A stretch of 64,000 bases of DNA from Oleiphilaceae bacterium (GTDB taxonomy: Bacteria; Pseudomonadota; Gammaproteobacteria; Pseudomonadales; Oleiphilaceae). A program made the position numbers and the translations under genes. Position 1 is the stretch's first letter. Each line of letters begins with the position of its first letter. Below the pieces are notes generated by a model that searched no databases, had not been told where the DNA came from, and saw only the letters and a list, made by a program, of their open reading frames with translations. The DNA lies in assembly GCA_022447365.1 (NCBI GenBank), contig JAKVBL010000006.1, forward strand, positions 1 to 64,000. Reading direction: 5' to 3'. Shown here in pieces: positions 9,148-19,636 of this stretch.

Positions 9148-9336
9148 ATGGCTAAAGCAAAAACTATTAAAGTTACGCTTTTCCGTAGCCCAATTGGTAC
9201 ATTGCCTAAGCACAAGGCATGTGTAACAGGTCTAGGTTTGCGTAAAATCGGTCACACTGTCGAGCTAGAAGATACTCCTTCAGTTCGCGGCATGGTGAAT
9301 AAAGTTAACTACATGGTAAGAATCGAAGGAGAGTGA
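9148..9336 (+). CDS. rpmD: 50S ribosomal protein L30
   Basis: L30 (62 residues) is a small 50S protein found in most but not all bacteria. [27 protein letters not shown] and the end [15 protein letters not shown] are typical. It starts 4 bases after the rpsE stop and stops 1 base before rplO, so the genes are probably translated in a coupled way. Confidence 0.95.
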   Translation: MAKAKTIKVTLFRSPIGTLPKHKACVTGLGLRKIGHTVELEDTPSVRGMVNKVNYMVRIEGE

Positions 9337-9337
9337 G

Positions 9338-9772
9338 ATGCGTCTTAATACATTAAGCCCAGCTCCAGGTTCAAAGCCTTCACGTCGCCGTGTTGGTCGT
9401 GGTATCGGTAGTGGTCTTGGTAAGACTGGTGGCCGTGGTCACAAAGGTTTGAAGTCACGTTCAGGTGGTTCAGTAGCACCAGGTTTTGAAGGTGGTCAAC
9501 AACCTCTAGCGCGTCGTTTGCCAAAGTTTGGTTTTTCGTCGCGTCAAGCTAAGTATGTAGCAGAGATTCGCCTTAATGAGTTAGAGCTCGTTGAAGGCAA
9601 CGTTGTCGATCTAGATGCACTTAAAAATGCAAATCTAGTTCGTCGTGATACGAAATCTGCAAAAGTTATCCTTTCTGGCGAAATTAAGTCAGCAGTTACT
9701 GTTCAAGGTTTGAGAGTAACTAAAGGTGCTAAAGCTGCTATTGAAGCAGCCGGTGGTAAAGTCGAGGAATAA
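9338..9772 (+). CDS. rplO: 50S ribosomal protein L15
   Basis: L15 (144 residues) has a long glycine/arginine-rich N terminus that threads into the 50[21 protein letters not shown] and [17 protein letters not shown] are both present. The globular C-terminal half ends [14 protein letters not shown]. Its ATG overlaps or abuts the rpmD stop (one base between). secY follows after 6 bases. Confidence 0.95.
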   Translation: MRLNTLSPAPGSKPSRRRVGRGIGSGLGKTGGRGHKGLKSRSGGSVAPGFEGGQQPLARRLPKFGFSSRQAKYVAEIRLNELELVEGNVVDLDALKNANLVRRDTKSAKVILSGEIKSAVTVQGLRVTKGAKAAIEAAGGKVEE

Positions 9773-9778
9773 TAAGTA

Positions 9779-11110
9779 ATGGCTAAGTCTCCAGCGATGC
9801 AAGGCGGATTCGGCAAGGGGCTTGATGAACTCAAGTCTCGTTTGTGGTTCGTTTTTCTTGCAATCATTGTTTACCGTATCGGGGCACATATTCCCGTACC
9901 AGGAATTAACCCAGAACGGTTGGCGGCACTGTTTGAGCAAAACCAAGGCACGATCTTGAGCTTGTTCAACATGTTCTCAGGCGGCGCGCTTGAACGCATG
10001 AGTATCTTTGCCTTGGGGATTATGCCTTACATTTCAGCCTCGATTATTATGCAGTTAATGACTGCGGTTACACCGAGTTTGGAACAGCTTAAGAAAGAAG
10101 GTGAAGCGGGACGTCGTAAGATCTCCCAAATGACGCGCTATGGTACGGTGGCTTTGGCCTTCGTTCAGGCGTCAGGTATGTCAGTAGGTCTAGCATCACA
10201 AGGTGTTACGTTTACGGATGGCTTTAGCTTTTACTTCTTAGCGGTAACAACTTTTGTTTGTGGTGCTGTTTTCCTAATGTGGTTAGGCGAGCAAATCACT
10301 GAGCGTGGAATTGGTAATGGTATTTCATTATTGATCTTCGCTGGCATTGTCGCAGGTTTACCAGGTGCATTTGGCCAGTCGTTTGAAGCGGCGCGGCAAG
10401 GCGAACTGAATATTCTTGCGCTCTTGGTCATTGGTGTGTTTGCTGTACTAACGGTCGGTTTTGTTGTGTTCATCGAACGTGGACAACGTCGACTAACTGT
10501 CAATTACGCCAAGCGTCAGACAGCTCGTGGTGGTTACAGCCAGCAATCTAGCCATTTGCCTCTTAAGGTCAATATGGCAGGTGTAATTCCTCCAATCTTC
10601 GCGTCGAGCATACTACTGTTCCCAGCATCTATGGGTCAGTGGTTCGGTCAGAGCGAAGGTATGGAATGGCTTGCGGATATTTCGCAAGCATTAGGCCCAA
10701 GTCAGCCTCTTTACATCATCCTGTTTGCAGCGGCAGTCGTGTTCTTCTGCTTCTTCTATACAGCGTTAATGTATAACCCTCGTGAAGTAGCAGAGAATCT
10801 TAAGCGCTCTGGTGCATATCTGGCTGGTAACATTCGTCCAGGCGAGCAAACTGCAAATTATATCGATAACGTACTTACGCGTTTAACAATATTCGGTGCT
10901 GCTTATATTACAGCAGTATCATTACTGCCACAGTTTATGGTTGTTTGGTTCAACGTACCGTTTTATTTCGGCGGAACCTCACTTCTTATTGCGGTAGTTG
11001 TGGTGATGGACTTTATGGCTCAAGTGCAGTCGCACCTGATGTCTCATCAATATGAGTCTGTTATGAAGAAATCAAACCTTAAAGGTTACGGTAACAGCGG
11101 AATGCTGTGA
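9779..11110 (+). CDS. secY: SecY, channel subunit of the Sec translocase
   Basis: SecY (443 residues) forms the inner-membrane channel for secreted and membrane proteins with SecE and SecG, driven by SecA or the ribosome. Ten hydrophobic segments can be read from the sequence. The cytosolic loop [24 protein letters not shown], the region [18 protein letters not shown] and the block [31 protein letters not shown], which includes the cytosolic loop contacting SecA and the ribosome, are all conserved. It lies at the end of the spc gene run, just before rpmJ. Confidence 0.97.
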   Translation: MAKSPAMQGGFGKGLDELKSRLWFVFLAIIVYRIGAHIPVPGINPERLAALFEQNQGTILSLFNMFSGGALERMSIFALGIMPYISASIIMQLMTAVTPSLEQLKKEGEAGRRKISQMTRYGTVALAFVQASGMSVGLASQGVTFTDGFSFYFLAVTTFVCGAVFLMWLGEQITERGIGNGISLLIFAGIVAGLPGAFGQSFEAARQGELNILALLVIGVFAVLTVGFVVFIERGQRRLTVNYAKRQTARGGYSQQSSHLPLKVNMAGVIPPIFASSILLFPASMGQWFGQSEGMEWLADISQALGPSQPLYIILFAAAVVFFCFFYTALMYNPREVAENLKRSGAYLAGNIRPGEQTANYIDNVLTRLTIFGAAYITAVSLLPQFMVVWFNVPFYFGGTSLLIAVVVVMDFMAQVQSHLMSHQYESVMKKSNLKGYGNSGML

Positions 11111-11146
11111 TAACCGGTAGGTTTTAGCAAATAGTTGGAGCAGATA

Positions 11147-11260
11147 ATGAAAGTTCGTGCTTCGGTAAAGAAGATTTGCCGTAACTGTAAAATTATTCGT
11201 CGCAATGGCTCAGTTCGAGTCATTTGCTCAGAACCTCGTCATAAGCAACGCCAGGGTTAA
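11147..11260 (+). CDS. rpmJ: 50S ribosomal protein L36
   Basis: This 37-residue protein is L36, the smallest 50S protein. The sequence begins [19 protein letters not shown] and ends PRHKQRQG. It has the zinc ribbon ligands C11, C14, C27 and H32, so this is the zinc-binding form. TTGGAG at 11135-11140 is the ribosome binding site. It closes the spc gene run; a hairpin and a new promoter follow. Confidence 0.95.
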   Translation: MKVRASVKKICRNCKIIRRNGSVRVICSEPRHKQRQG

Positions 11261-11271
11261 ACCAGGCTTGT

Positions 11272-11332
11272 AAAAGGGCGTGACATTCCCTTGATTTATT
11301 TTTGATCAAGGTATATGATTCGCGCCCTTTTT
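11272..11332 (+). terminator. Long inverted repeat after rpmJ with terminator-like 3' end
   Basis: AAAAGGGCG (11272-11280) pairs with CGCCCTTTT (11323-11331), and an inner stem CCTTGAT (11289-11295) pairs with ATCAAGG (11305-11311). A T run closes the 3' side. This could end or weaken spc transcription. The inner part and right arm overlap the promoter predicted for rpsM, so terminator and promoter share sequence. Confidence 0.6.
11291..11319 (+). promoter_or_regulatory. Predicted promoter of the alpha operon (rpsM-rplQ)
   Basis: TTGATT (11291-11296) and TATGAT (11314-11319) are spaced by exactly 17 bases. Transcription would begin near 11326, giving a leader of about 70 bases before rpsM. 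That leader can form AATGAC 11333-11338 with GTCATT 11371-11376 around a GGG-AAAT-CCC hairpin (11357-11366). In E. coli, S4 represses this operon at a pseudoknot in the same place; I cannot show the same fold here. Confidence 0.6.
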
Positions 11333-11397
11333 AATGACGGTAACAAATATGGCCAAGGGAAATCCCTAAGGTCATTGAATTAAGCGGAGTTAGATGA

Positions 11398-11754
11398 ATG
11401 GCACGTATAGCCGGTGTCAACATACCTGACAATAAGCACGCAGTGATTTCACTGACGTACATTTATGGTGTAGGTAGAACGACAGCATACAAACTTTGCG
11501 ACGCAACAGGCGTTACCCCAACAGCTAAAGTTAGCTCGCTAACTGAAGAACAGTTGGATTCGCTTCGTACTGAGGTCACTAAACTGACCGTTGAAGGTGA
11601 TTTGCGCCGTGAAGTACAAATGAACATTAAACGTTTGAAGGATCTTGGTTGCTTCCGTGGTCTTCGCCACCGCCACAGTTTGCCTGTGCGTGGTCAGCGT
11701 AGTAAGACTAACGCTCGCACTCGTAAGGGTCCACGCAAACCAATTCGTAAATAA
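11398..11754 (+). CDS. rpsM: 30S ribosomal protein S13
   Basis: S13 (118 residues) in the 30S head bridges to the 50S and touches P-site tRNA with its basic tail. It begins [24 protein letters not shown] and ends with [21 protein letters not shown] and KGPRKP. GCGGAG at 11384-11389 is the ribosome binding site; an out-of-frame ATG four bases upstream is ignored. First gene of the alpha operon here, with its own predicted promoter. Confidence 0.96.
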   Translation: MARIAGVNIPDNKHAVISLTYIYGVGRTTAYKLCDATGVTPTAKVSSLTEEQLDSLRTEVTKLTVEGDLRREVQMNIKRLKDLGCFRGLRHRHSLPVRGQRSKTNARTRKGPRKPIRK

Positions 11755-11767
11755 GTAGGAAACAGTA

Positions 11768-12157
11768 ATGGCAAAGCCAGGTACACGTACCCGTAAAAAG
11801 GTGAAAAAGACTGTTGTTGACGGAATGGCGCATATCCACGCTTCATTCAACAACACTATCGTGACCATTACAGATCGCCAAGGTAACGCTCTTTCATGGG
11901 CAACTGCAGGTGGTTCTGGATTCCGTGGTTCACGTAAGAGCACACCTTTTGCTGCGCAGGTAGCAGCTGAAAGAGCCGGTAACGCGGCTGCTGAATACGG
12001 CCTCAAAAACCTAGAAGTTATGGTTAAAGGGCCTGGGCCAGGACGCGAGTCCGCTGTTCGAGCACTAAACGCTTGTGGTTACAAAATCACAAACATCACT
12101 GACGTAACGCCGATTCCACACAACGGCTGTCGTCCATCGAAGAAACGTCGCGTTTAG
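11768..12157 (+). CDS. rpsK: 30S ribosomal protein S11
   Basis: S11 (129 residues) forms part of the platform near the E-site mRNA. It shows the family blocks [47 protein letters not shown] and [22 protein letters not shown], with the end [15 protein letters not shown] before ATG 11768 is weak as a ribosome binding site, so coupling to rpsM (13-base gap) is likely. Confidence 0.95.
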   Translation: MAKPGTRTRKKVKKTVVDGMAHIHASFNNTIVTITDRQGNALSWATAGGSGFRGSRKSTPFAAQVAAERAGNAAAEYGLKNLEVMVKGPGPGRESAVRALNACGYKITNITDVTPIPHNGCRPSKKRRV

Positions 12158-12171
12158 GGGAGAACAGATAA

Positions 12172-12792
12172 ATGGCTCGTTATATTGGACCAAAATGTAA
12201 ACTGTCTCGTCGTGAAGGGACAGATCTGTTTTTGAAGAGCGGTGCTAAGGCACTAGACCAAAAATGTAATCTCGAAACTGCACCAGGCATGCACGGCGCT
12301 CGTCGTGGTCGTTTGTCTGAGTACGGTACTCAGCTCCGTGAGAAACAGAAAGTTCGTCGTTTATACGGCGTATTAGAGAAGCAGTTCCGTGGCTATTACA
12401 AAGAAGCAGCGCGCCGTAAGGGTGCGACTGGTGAGAACTTGCTTCAGCTTTTAGAACAACGCCTAGACAATGTTGTATACCGTATGGGTTTTGGATCTAC
12501 TCGTGCAGAAGCACGTCAGTTAGTTTCGCACAAAGCGATCCTTGTAAATGACAATGTTGTAAACATTGCTTCATATCAAGTGAAAGCGGGCGATACTATC
12601 TCTGTTCGTGAAAAAGCAAAGAACCAATTGCGTGTTAAAAACGCGGTTGAATTGGCGGGCAACCGTGCGCCAGTTGAGTGGGTCGAAGTTGATACAAGCA
12701 AGCTTGCTGGTACATTTAAGTCAGTACCAGAGCGTAGCGACCTAACAGCTGAAATCAACGAAAACCTAATCGTCGAGCTTTACTCTAAGTAA
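12172..12792 (+). CDS. rpsD: 30S ribosomal protein S4
   Basis: S4 (206 residues) starts assembly of the 16S 5' domain and, in E. coli, represses the alpha operon. It starts [24 protein letters not shown]. The S4 RNA-binding domain is at about residues 96-160 ([34 protein letters not shown]). This is the version lacking the N-terminal zinc knuckle, with two separated cysteines only. It is followed by rpoA after 35 bases. Confidence 0.96.
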   Translation: MARYIGPKCKLSRREGTDLFLKSGAKALDQKCNLETAPGMHGARRGRLSEYGTQLREKQKVRRLYGVLEKQFRGYYKEAARRKGATGENLLQLLEQRLDNVVYRMGFGSTRAEARQLVSHKAILVNDNVVNIASYQVKAGDTISVREKAKNQLRVKNAVELAGNRAPVEWVEVDTSKLAGTFKSVPERSDLTAEINENLIVELYSK

Positions 12793-12827
12793 GCTTTGTA
12801 TCTACAACATAACGTATAGGGGCGTAT

Positions 12828-13832
12828 ATGCAGCGTTCAGTAAATGAATTCTTGAACCCACGTAACATCGAAGTTCAGGAATTAAGTGCAACACATGCGA
12901 AGGTGGTTTTAGAACCATTAGAAAGGGGTTTCGGGCACACTCTTGGTAGTGCGCTTCGTCGTATCCTTCTGTCTTCAATGCCTGGTTGTGCGGTAGTAGA
13001 AGCTGAAATCGACGGTGTATTGCATGAATATAGTGCCATTGAAGGCGTACAAGAAGATGTGATCGAAATTCTTCTTAACCTCAAAGGCCTAGCAATTGTT
13101 ATGCATGCTAAGGATGAGGCGACTTTGACGCTCACTAAGAAAGGATCGGGTCCGGTTCTAGCTAGTGACATCCAGGTAGATCACGATGTAGAGGTTCTTA
13201 ACCCTGATCACGTGATTTGTCATTTAGGTGACAACGGCGAAGTGAACATGAAGCTTAAAGTTTCACGTGGTCGCGGCTATGAGCCTGCGGATCAGCGTAA
13301 CTTGGGTGAAGATGAAACTCGCGCGATTGGTCGTCTACAATTGGATGCGTCTTACAGCCCAGTAGCACGTGTTGCTTACTCTGTTGAGAATGCACGTGTT
13401 GAGCAGCGCACCGACTTGGATAAGTTGGTTATTGATTTAGAGACAAACGGCACGATTGATCCTGAAGAATCGATTCGTCGCGCGGCGACAATCCTTCAGC
13501 AGCAACTTGCTGTGTTTGTTGACTTTGATAACGAGAAAGAACCTGTGCAAGAGGAAGAAGAGGAAGAAGTCGATCCTATTCTTCTGCGTCCTGTGGATGA
13601 CCTTGAACTTACGGTTCGTTCTGCGAACTGTTTGAAAGCAGAGAACATCTACTACATCGGTGATTTGATTCAACGCACTGAAGTAGAACTGCTTAAAACA
13701 CCTAATTTAGGTAAGAAGTCTCTTACTGAGATTAAGGATGTTCTAGCGTCTCGTGGTCTTTCTTTAGGTATGCGTCTTGAAAACTGGCCGCCAGCTAGTT
13801 TAAAGGGCGATGATCGAGTGTTGGCTCACTAA
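12828..13832 (+). CDS. rpoA: RNA polymerase alpha subunit
   Basis: Alpha (334 residues) nucleates RNA polymerase assembly and receives activator contacts. The N-terminal dimerisation domain covers about 1-235 ([21 protein letters not shown] is its signature). A linker with a run of six to seven acidic residues lies near 240-246. The C-terminal domain at about 250-334 has the DNA- and activator-binding helices ([19 protein letters not shown] and [14 protein letters not shown]). The longer acid run in the linker compared with E. coli is the only oddity. Confidence 0.97.
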   Translation: MQRSVNEFLNPRNIEVQELSATHAKVVLEPLERGFGHTLGSALRRILLSSMPGCAVVEAEIDGVLHEYSAIEGVQEDVIEILLNLKGLAIVMHAKDEATLTLTKKGSGPVLASDIQVDHDVEVLNPDHVICHLGDNGEVNMKLKVSRGRGYEPADQRNLGEDETRAIGRLQLDASYSPVARVAYSVENARVEQRTDLDKLVIDLETNGTIDPEESIRRAATILQQQLAVFVDFDNEKEPVQEEEEEEVDPILLRPVDDLELTVRSANCLKAENIYYIGDLIQRTEVELLKTPNLGKKSLTEIKDVLASRGLSLGMRLENWPPASLKGDDRVLAH

Positions 13833-13865
13833 GCCGCCTCGACTAGACAGGTAAGGAATTAGAAA

Positions 13866-14255
13866 ATGCGTCATCGTAAAAGTGGTCGTAAATTCAACCG
13901 CAACAGCTCGCACCGTAAGGCGATGTTTAAAAACATGGCTGCATCTTTGGTCGAGCACGAGTTGATCAAAACGACATTGCCGAAAGCAAAAGAGCTTCGC
14001 CGTGTGGCTGAGCCTTTGATTACTCTAGCTAAGAATGATTCTGTAGCTAACCGTCGTTTAGCGTTCGCTCGCGTTCGTAATGACGAAGTTGTTGCTAAGT
14101 TGTTTGATGAGCTAGGCCCACGCTACAAAGAGCGTCCTGGCGGTTATATTCGCATCCTTAAGTGCGGTTTCCGTACTGGTGATGCTGCGCCAATGGCTTA
14201 CGTAGAGTTGGTTGATCGTCCTATCGTTGATGAGATCGACGAAGACGAAGAGTAA
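13866..14255 (+). CDS. rplQ: 50S ribosomal protein L17
   Basis: L17 (129 residues) sits near the tunnel exit. [25 protein letters not shown] at the start and the block [22 protein letters not shown] are characteristic. An acidic tail (DEIDEDEE) extends the C terminus slightly past the core. It ends the alpha operon; a strong bidirectional terminator follows 25 bases downstream. Confidence 0.95.
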   Translation: MRHRKSGRKFNRNSSHRKAMFKNMAASLVEHELIKTTLPKAKELRRVAEPLITLAKNDSVANRRLAFARVRNDEVVAKLFDELGPRYKERPGGYIRILKCGFRTGDAAPMAYVELVDRPIVDEIDEDEE

Positions 14256-14279
14256 GCTTTTCAGAGCTACCGCTCAACG

Positions 14280-14310
14280 AAAAAACCCAGTCTACTGACT
14301 GGGTTTTTTT
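14280..14310. terminator. Bidirectional terminator between rplQ and uvrA
   Basis: A 12-base arm AAAAACCCAGTC (14281-14292) and its complement (14297-14308) enclose TACT. T runs occur on both strands (7 T on plus, 6 on minus), so the element can end rplQ transcription and also serve uvrA arriving from the other side. Confidence 0.9.
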
Positions 14311-14370
14311 ATGTCTGAATTTCGCCTGCAAGCACATTTTAGGCGAAGGTAAGATGGTTAAACGTATGAA

Positions 14371-14432
14371 ACACCTAACATTCAGTGATCGCTAGCACAA
14401 GGTGCGATTACGACTCACTGAATGTTGGTGTG
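14371..14432. repeat. Long imperfect inverted repeat at the 3' end of uvrA
   Basis: Bases 14371-14388 pair with 14415-14432 over about 17 bp with a single bulged base, and inner arms ATCGC 14388-14392 / GCGAT 14404-14408 and GCAC 14395-14398 / GTGC 14402-14405 continue the dyad. It lies 12 bases from the uvrA stop and has no T run. It may be a second transcription brake, a short REP-like element or a protein site. I see only one copy in the window. Confidence 0.65.
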
Positions 14433-14444
14433 TGGCTAAGCTTA

Positions 14445-17270
14445 CTACAGCATTGGTTTAAGAAATTGTCCTGTAAACGAGCCGGGTATTTCAGCAACTT
14501 GTTCTGGTGTGCCCTCAGCAATGATATTTCCTCCACGCGTACCACCTTCGGGGCCAAGGTCAACGATCCAGTCAGCCGTCTTTATCACATCAAGATTGTG
14601 TTCAATTACCACAACGGTATTACCGTGGTCCCGTAAACGATGTAGCACGGTGAGTAATTGTTGTATGTCGTAGAAGTGCAAGCCCGTCGTTGGTTCGTCT
14701 AGGATATACAGAGTTTTGCCTGTATCCCGCTTAGATAATTCTTTGGCAAGCTTTACTCTTTGCGCTTCGCCACCTGAGAGTGTTACAGCGCTTTGTCCTA
14801 AGCGAATATAGGACAGTCCTACATCGATGAGTGTTTGGAGTTTTCTTGCGATGAACGGGACGGCATCGAAAAATTCTCGGGCATCCTCGATCGTAAGATC
14901 GAGCACCTCGTTGATGTTTAATCCTTTGTACTTGATATCGAGTGTTTCGCGATTGTAGCGCTTGCCCTTACATACATCGCATGGAACGTATACGTCAGGC
15001 AAGAAGTGCATTTCTACTTTGATTACGCCATCGCCCTGACATGCCTCACAACGACCGCCCTTTACGTTAAAGCTAAAGCGTCCTGGTTTATAGCCTCGGC
15101 TTCTTGCTTCTTGGGTCCCTGAGAATAACTCACGAATCGGAGTAAACAGTCCAGTGTATGTGGCGGGGTTAGAGCGCGGTGTTCTTCCGATAGGGCTTTG
15201 ATCAATATCGATGACTTTATCGAAGAGGTCTAGCCCCTTAATTTGATCGTACGATGCCGCCTCTAATGTTGTTGCCTTGTTGAGTTCTGTCGCAGCGAGC
15301 GGGTAAAGCGTTGAGTTGATCAGGGTCGATTTCCCAGAGCCTGAAACGCCTGTGATACATGTTAACAAGCCTTCTGGGATGTTGAGTGTGACGTCATTCA
15401 GATTGTTTCCATTCGCGCCGATTAAGCTCAATTGTTTTTTCGGATTTGGAGCTGTGCGTTGTCGAGGTATTTCAATTTTTTTCGTCCCGCTCAAATATGC
15501 GCCAGTAAGTGAGTTCTCGTCACGCATGACTTGCTCAGGAGTGCCTTGGGAGACAATCTCACCGCCGTGTACGCCAGCGCCTGGCCCGATATCGATAACA
15601 TAATCTGCGAGTCTGATGGCGTCCTCATCGTGCTCGACAACGATAACGGTATTTCCAAGTTCTTTCAGATGAGTAAGAGTCTTAAGCAGACGTTCATTAT
15701 CTCTTTGATGAAGGCCTATAGAGGGTTCATCGAGTATGTACATAACGCCAACTAATCCAGCTCCAATTTGACTAGCCAATCGAATACGCTGCGCTTCGCC
15801 TCCTGATAAAGTATCCGCGCTGCGGTCGAGTGTCAGGTAGTCCAGGCCTACATTGACCAAAAACTCCAAGCGTAATTGGATTTCCTTCAGAATTTTTTCA
15901 GCAATTTCTCCTCGCTTACCGGTAAGAGATAACTCTTGATAATAAGTGAGTGCTTGGCCAATAGGCATTTTAATGACTTCGGGGAGCGTCGTTTCTTCAA
16001 TGAATACGTGGCGAGCGCTTTCCCGCAGGCGTGAACCATGGCAACTTGGACACGCTTGCATGGTTAAGTAGCTTGCTAGCTCCTCACGTACCATTTGTGA
16101 TTCTGTTTCTTTGTAACGACGCTCCATGTTGGGAATGACACCTTCAAAGGGATGCTGTCGTTGCATGGTGTCGCCGCGAGAATTGACATAATTAAACGCA
16201 ATCTCTTCAGAACCGCTGCCGTTTAATATGATGTCCTTGATGTGTTCGGGAATGTCCGCAAACTTCGTATCGATGTCTACCCCATAGTGCTGCATGACGC
16301 TCGATAATAATTGGAAGTAGTAGATGGTTCTGCGATCCCAACCTTTTATCGCGCCCTCTGCAATGGTGAGTGTGCCGTCTCTCACGACGCGAGACGGATC
16401 GAAAAACTGCTTAACCCCTAGTCCATCACATGTCTGACATGCGCCTGAAGGATTGTTAAAGGAGAACATTCTCGGCTCAAGTTCACTGATAGAGTATCCA
16501 CAGACAGGGCAGGCAAAACGTGACGAGAAGATAAGCTCTTCCATCTGATCATCACTATCCATTGGCGCAATGACGGCGATACCATCGGTGAGCTCTAGGC
16601 AGGTTTCGAAGGACTCTGCGATACGCTGTTGAATGTCATCTCGGACTTTAAAGCGGTCAACGACGACCTCAATGGTGTGTTTCTTGTTCTTGTCGAGCGC
16701 TGGCGCATCATCGATATCCACTACGAGCCCGTTTATACGTGCGCGAATAAATCCCTGAGCTTGGAGCTCTTGAAATGTGTGTAAATGCTCCCCTTTACGG
16801 TTTTGAACAACCGGTGCAAGCATCATCAGCTTGCTGCCCTCTGGGAGTTCGCATACTTTATCAACCATTTGACTGACTGTTTGGGCGTCTAAGGGTAGGT
16901 TATGAGTAGGGCAGCGTGGTTCGCCTGCGCGAGCGTATAGTAATCGCAGATAATCGTATATTTCTGTGATTGTACCGACGGTAGAGCGCGGATTATGGGA
17001 TGTCGACTTTTGCTCAATCGATATGGCTGGCGATAAACCTTCAATATGGTCAACTTCGGGCTTGTCCATCATGGATAAAAACTGACGCGCATATGTCGAG
17101 AGTGATTCGACATATCGGCGCTGGCCTTCTGCATAAAGCGTATCGAAAGCGAGTGATGATTTGCCTGAACCAGACAGGCCTGTAATTACTATTAATTTGT
17201 CGCGAGGGATCTCTAAATCAATGTTTTTTAAGTTATGAGTTCGCGCTCCGCGGACAGTAATGTTTTCCAT
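14445..17270 (-). CDS. uvrA: Excinuclease ABC subunit UvrA
   Basis: UvrA (941 residues) is the ABC-type ATPase that finds bulky DNA lesions and loads UvrB in nucleotide excision repair. The first Walker A is GLSGSGKSS (about residues 31-39) and the second is [12 protein letters not shown] signatures [12 protein letters not shown] and [12 protein letters not shown] are both present. Zinc sites are CPVC...CQTC (about 253-280) and CEAC...CDVC (about 738-765). I start at [15 protein letters not shown] (ATG at 17270); ten further upstream residues are not family-like. I see no LexA box in the upstream gap, which is shared with the divergent transporter. Confidence 0.97.
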   Translation of the reverse strand: MENITVRGARTHNLKNIDLEIPRDKLIVITGLSGSGKSSLAFDTLYAEGQRRYVESLSTYARQFLSMMDKPEVDHIEGLSPAISIEQKSTSHNPRSTVGTITEIYDYLRLLYARAGEPRCPTHNLPLDAQTVSQMVDKVCELPEGSKLMMLAPVVQNRKGEHLHTFQELQAQGFIRARINGLVVDIDDAPALDKNKKHTIEVVVDRFKVRDDIQQRIAESFETCLELTDGIAVIAPMDSDDQMEELIFSSRFACPVCGYSISELEPRMFSFNNPSGACQTCDGLGVKQFFDPSRVVRDGTLTIAEGAIKGWDRRTIYYFQLLSSVMQHYGVDIDTKFADIPEHIKDIILNGSGSEEIAFNYVNSRGDTMQRQHPFEGVIPNMERRYKETESQMVREELASYLTMQACPSCHGSRLRESARHVFIEETTLPEVIKMPIGQALTYYQELSLTGKRGEIAEKILKEIQLRLEFLVNVGLDYLTLDRSADTLSGGEAQRIRLASQIGAGLVGVMYILDEPSIGLHQRDNERLLKTLTHLKELGNTVIVVEHDEDAIRLADYVIDIGPGAGVHGGEIVSQGTPEQVMRDENSLTGAYLSGTKKIEIPRQRTAPNPKKQLSLIGANGNNLNDVTLNIPEGLLTCITGVSGSGKSTLINSTLYPLAATELNKATTLEAASYDQIKGLDLFDKVIDIDQSPIGRTPRSNPATYTGLFTPIRELFSGTQEARSRGYKPGRFSFNVKGGRCEACQGDGVIKVEMHFLPDVYVPCDVCKGKRYNRETLDIKYKGLNINEVLDLTIEDAREFFDAVPFIARKLQTLIDVGLSYIRLGQSAVTLSGGEAQRVKLAKELSKRDTGKTLYILDEPTTGLHFYDIQQLLTVLHRLRDHGNTVVVIEHNLDVIKTADWIVDLGPEGGTRGGNIIAEGTPEQVAEIPGSFTGQFLKPML

Positions 17271-17362
17271 GTTGAAACTTCGTGACGCCAAAACGTGCAA
17301 TTATAGCGCTGAAACATCTTGTTAGGGCATTAATAAAATGATTTTGTCGGACAGTAAAGCGC

Positions 17363-17390
17363 TTAACTTCACATTCTTTGGTGATAGAAT
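17363..17390 (+). promoter_or_regulatory. Possible promoter of the YajR-like transporter
   Basis: TAGAAT at 17385-17390 with TTAACT at 17363-17368 (16-base spacer) lies 33 bases before the transporter start. The -35 is weak. Confidence 0.4.
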
Positions 17391-17423
17391 ACGCGCCCTT
17401 TCTAATGTTTTGATGTTTATTTT

Positions 17424-18791
17424 ATGAATTCAATTGAGCGTAAATCCGTTTTGTCTTTGGCGATGCTGTACGCCACACGGATGCTTGGTTTATTTATGGT
17501 ATTGCCTGTTTTCGTTTTATACGGAAATGACTTGCACGGTGCAACGCCCGCTTTAATCGGTTTGGCTATTGGAGCTTATGGTCTCAGTCAGGCGCTTTTA
17601 CAAATCCCATTTGGTGCGCTCTCTGATCGTTATGGGCGCAAGCCGCTTTTATATATAGGTTTAGTGATCTTTTGCCTTGGTAGCGTGGTAGCCGCATTAA
17701 GTGAATCGATATATGGCGTGATCATCGGCCGGTTTATTCAAGGTGCAGGTGCGATAGCCGCGGTCATCATGGCCCTGTTAAGTGATCTAACAAGCGTGGA
17801 GAGTCGCACGAAATCAATGGCATTCGTCGGTATGTCGATTGGCGTAAGTTTCACCATTGCGCTCATCCTTGGTCCTTTAGTCGCGAAGCTGGGTGGGTTA
17901 CAGGCGATATTTTGGTTAACGGCAGCGCTCGCGGCATTCGCATTGATCTGGACAAAAGTGTCCATTCCAACGCCCGCGGTTCGCACCAGACATCGTGACA
18001 CCCGCGTATTTTCAGATCAGATTCTTGATGTGCTGAAAGATAAAGAATTGTTGCGACTCGATTTTGGGATCTTGGTCTTACACCTTGTATTAACTGCGAT
18101 GTTTATCGCTATCCCTGTGTCCTTGGTTGATAGTGTGGGCTTGTCGAGTGAGCAACATTGGTGGTTGTATTTACTCGTATTAGTAGGTTCCTTTATTGCG
18201 ATGATTCCGCTAATCATCTTTGGTGAGACGAAGCAAAAGATGAAGCCTATATTCTGCGTGGCAATCATCTTGGTGTTGATAGGTGCGTTGGCAATGTCGT
18301 CTTTTCAAACGGCATTAAGTGGATTTATTGTTTCGTTGTTTGTGTTTTTTATGGGCTTCAATTTACTGGAAGCCAGTTTGCCTTCGCTCGTCAGTAAAAT
18401 AAGCCCTGCAGGTTCAAAAGGCACTGCAATGGGCGTCTACTCTACTAGCCAATTCTTCGGTGCTTTCTGTGGTGGTTTGTTAGGGGGCGTAGTCTTATCT
18501 GAATATGGCGTAAATGGCGTTTATTACTTTTCTGCAGCATTACTCACTGTTTGGTTTTTTGTCGCAGCAACAATGAAAAAACCAAAGCACGAAAGAACAG
18601 TGACTGTCTTTTTTAAATCGGATCTCGATCAAAATGAAATTGATGATCTGGGCGATGCACTTATCTCAATACAGGGCGTTGAAGATGCAGTCGTTGTGTC
18701 AGAGGGAGTAGCCTACTTGAAAGTGATTTCAACGAAGTTTGAAGAAGCTTCGCTAGAGCCTCTGAAAAAACAATATCCTTATCAATCCTAG
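17424..18791 (+). CDS. YajR-like MFS transporter with C-terminal cytosolic domain
   Basis: This 455-residue inner-membrane protein is a major facilitator superfamily transporter. About twelve hydrophobic segments span residues 10-385. The MFS motif A appears in the first cytosolic loop as GALSDRYGRKPLL, and RFIQGAGAI marks helix 4. After helix 12 (about residue 390) comes a soluble tail of some 65 residues beginning TVTVFFKSDL, which resembles the ferredoxin-like YAM domain of E. coli YajR. The substrate is unknown. It is divergent from uvrA and followed by ssb, an order I also associate with Pseudomonas. Confidence 0.85.
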   Translation: MNSIERKSVLSLAMLYATRMLGLFMVLPVFVLYGNDLHGATPALIGLAIGAYGLSQALLQIPFGALSDRYGRKPLLYIGLVIFCLGSVVAALSESIYGVIIGRFIQGAGAIAAVIMALLSDLTSVESRTKSMAFVGMSIGVSFTIALILGPLVAKLGGLQAIFWLTAALAAFALIWTKVSIPTPAVRTRHRDTRVFSDQILDVLKDKELLRLDFGILVLHLVLTAMFIAIPVSLVDSVGLSSEQHWWLYLLVLVGSFIAMIPLIIFGETKQKMKPIFCVAIILVLIGALAMSSFQTALSGFIVSLFVFFMGFNLLEASLPSLVSKISPAGSKGTAMGVYSTSQFFGAFCGGLLGGVVLSEYGVNGVYYFSAALLTVWFFVAATMKKPKHERTVTVFFKSDLDQNEIDDLGDALISIQGVEDAVVVSEGVAYLKVISTKFEEASLEPLKKQYPYQS

Positions 18792-18917
18792 GCGCTATTT
18801 CCGTTCAAGTTGATGGTAAAACTAGGGTAGTCGTGAGACAATGCGACACATATTTAGACGCATTTAATTATTAATTTAAGACGCAAAGGACGGCGTTAAT
18901 ATTGGAAGGGGAATAGC

Positions 18918-19478
18918 ATGGCCAGAGGCATTAACAAGGTAATTTTAATTGGTAATCTTGGGCAGGACCCAGATGTTCGTATGAGCGCTCAAGGTTCAGC
19001 CATTACAAACCTTAATCTCGCAACAGATGAAAGTTATAAAGATAAGCAAACTGGTCAAATGGTTCCTAAAACTGAATGGCACAGAGTTGTGTTGTTTAAC
19101 CGCCTAGCAGAGATCGGTCGTGACTATTTGCGCAAAGGCTCAAAAGTTTATATTGAAGGTCGTCTACAAACGCGTAAGTGGCAAGATCAAAATGGCCAAG
19201 ATCGCTATACCACTGAAATTGTAGGTAATGAGCTTCAAATGTTGGATTCTCGTGGTGCTGGCATGGATCAACCCGGGCAACAGCAGGGTGGTTATGCACC
19301 ACAGCAGCAAGCTGCTCCTCAGCAAAGAGCGCCGCAACAAGCAGCCCCTCAAGCTAATTACCAACAGCAACAACAGGCTCCGGTTCAACAGGCCTATAAT
19401 CAGGCTCCTCAAGCCGCACCGGCTCCAGCACCAATGGCGCCAGCGATGGATGATTTTGATGACGATATTCCGTTCTAA
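18918..19478 (+). CDS. ssb: Single-stranded DNA-binding protein
   Basis: SSB (186 residues) coats single-stranded DNA in replication and repair and recruits partners by its tail. Residues 1-110 form the OB fold ([36 protein letters not shown]). A glutamine/proline/alanine-rich linker follows. The acidic tip DDFDDDIPF is intact and is the docking site for repair and replication proteins. GGAAGGGGA at 18903-18911 is a strong ribosome binding site. No clear sigma-70 promoter could be assigned in the 126-base gap upstream. Confidence 0.97.
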   Translation: MARGINKVILIGNLGQDPDVRMSAQGSAITNLNLATDESYKDKQTGQMVPKTEWHRVVLFNRLAEIGRDYLRKGSKVYIEGRLQTRKWQDQNGQDRYTTEIVGNELQMLDSRGAGMDQPGQQQGGYAPQQQAAPQQRAPQQAAPQANYQQQQQAPVQQAYNQAPQAAPAPAPMAPAMDDFDDDIPF

Positions 19479-19510
19479 TATCGTTTGATCAACAACAAGT
19501 AATAAGATCG

Positions 19511-19537
19511 AAAAGCCCTGCAGTAGCGGGGCTTTTG
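19511..19537 (+). terminator. Terminator after ssb
   Basis: AAAAGCCC (19511-19518) pairs with GGGCTTTT (19529-19536) around a 10-base loop. The T run is short (4), so termination may be partial before the pilus genes. Confidence 0.65.
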
Positions 19538-19636
19538 CGTTAATCAGTATGACAAAACGCTCATGCATGATCCGTTTACAAGCACTTACATACTCTTTAT
19601 TCTGCTGTTCAAATAATAACTACTGTTAGGCATTTT

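Noticed and set aside
11326..11397. E. coli alpha-operon S4 pseudoknot
   Set aside because: The leader has dyads but no sequence similarity to the enteric element; kept only as a possibility in findings.
17271..17423. LexA (SOS) box at uvrA
   Set aside because: No CTG-N10-CAG dyad could be found in the uvrA/transporter gap.
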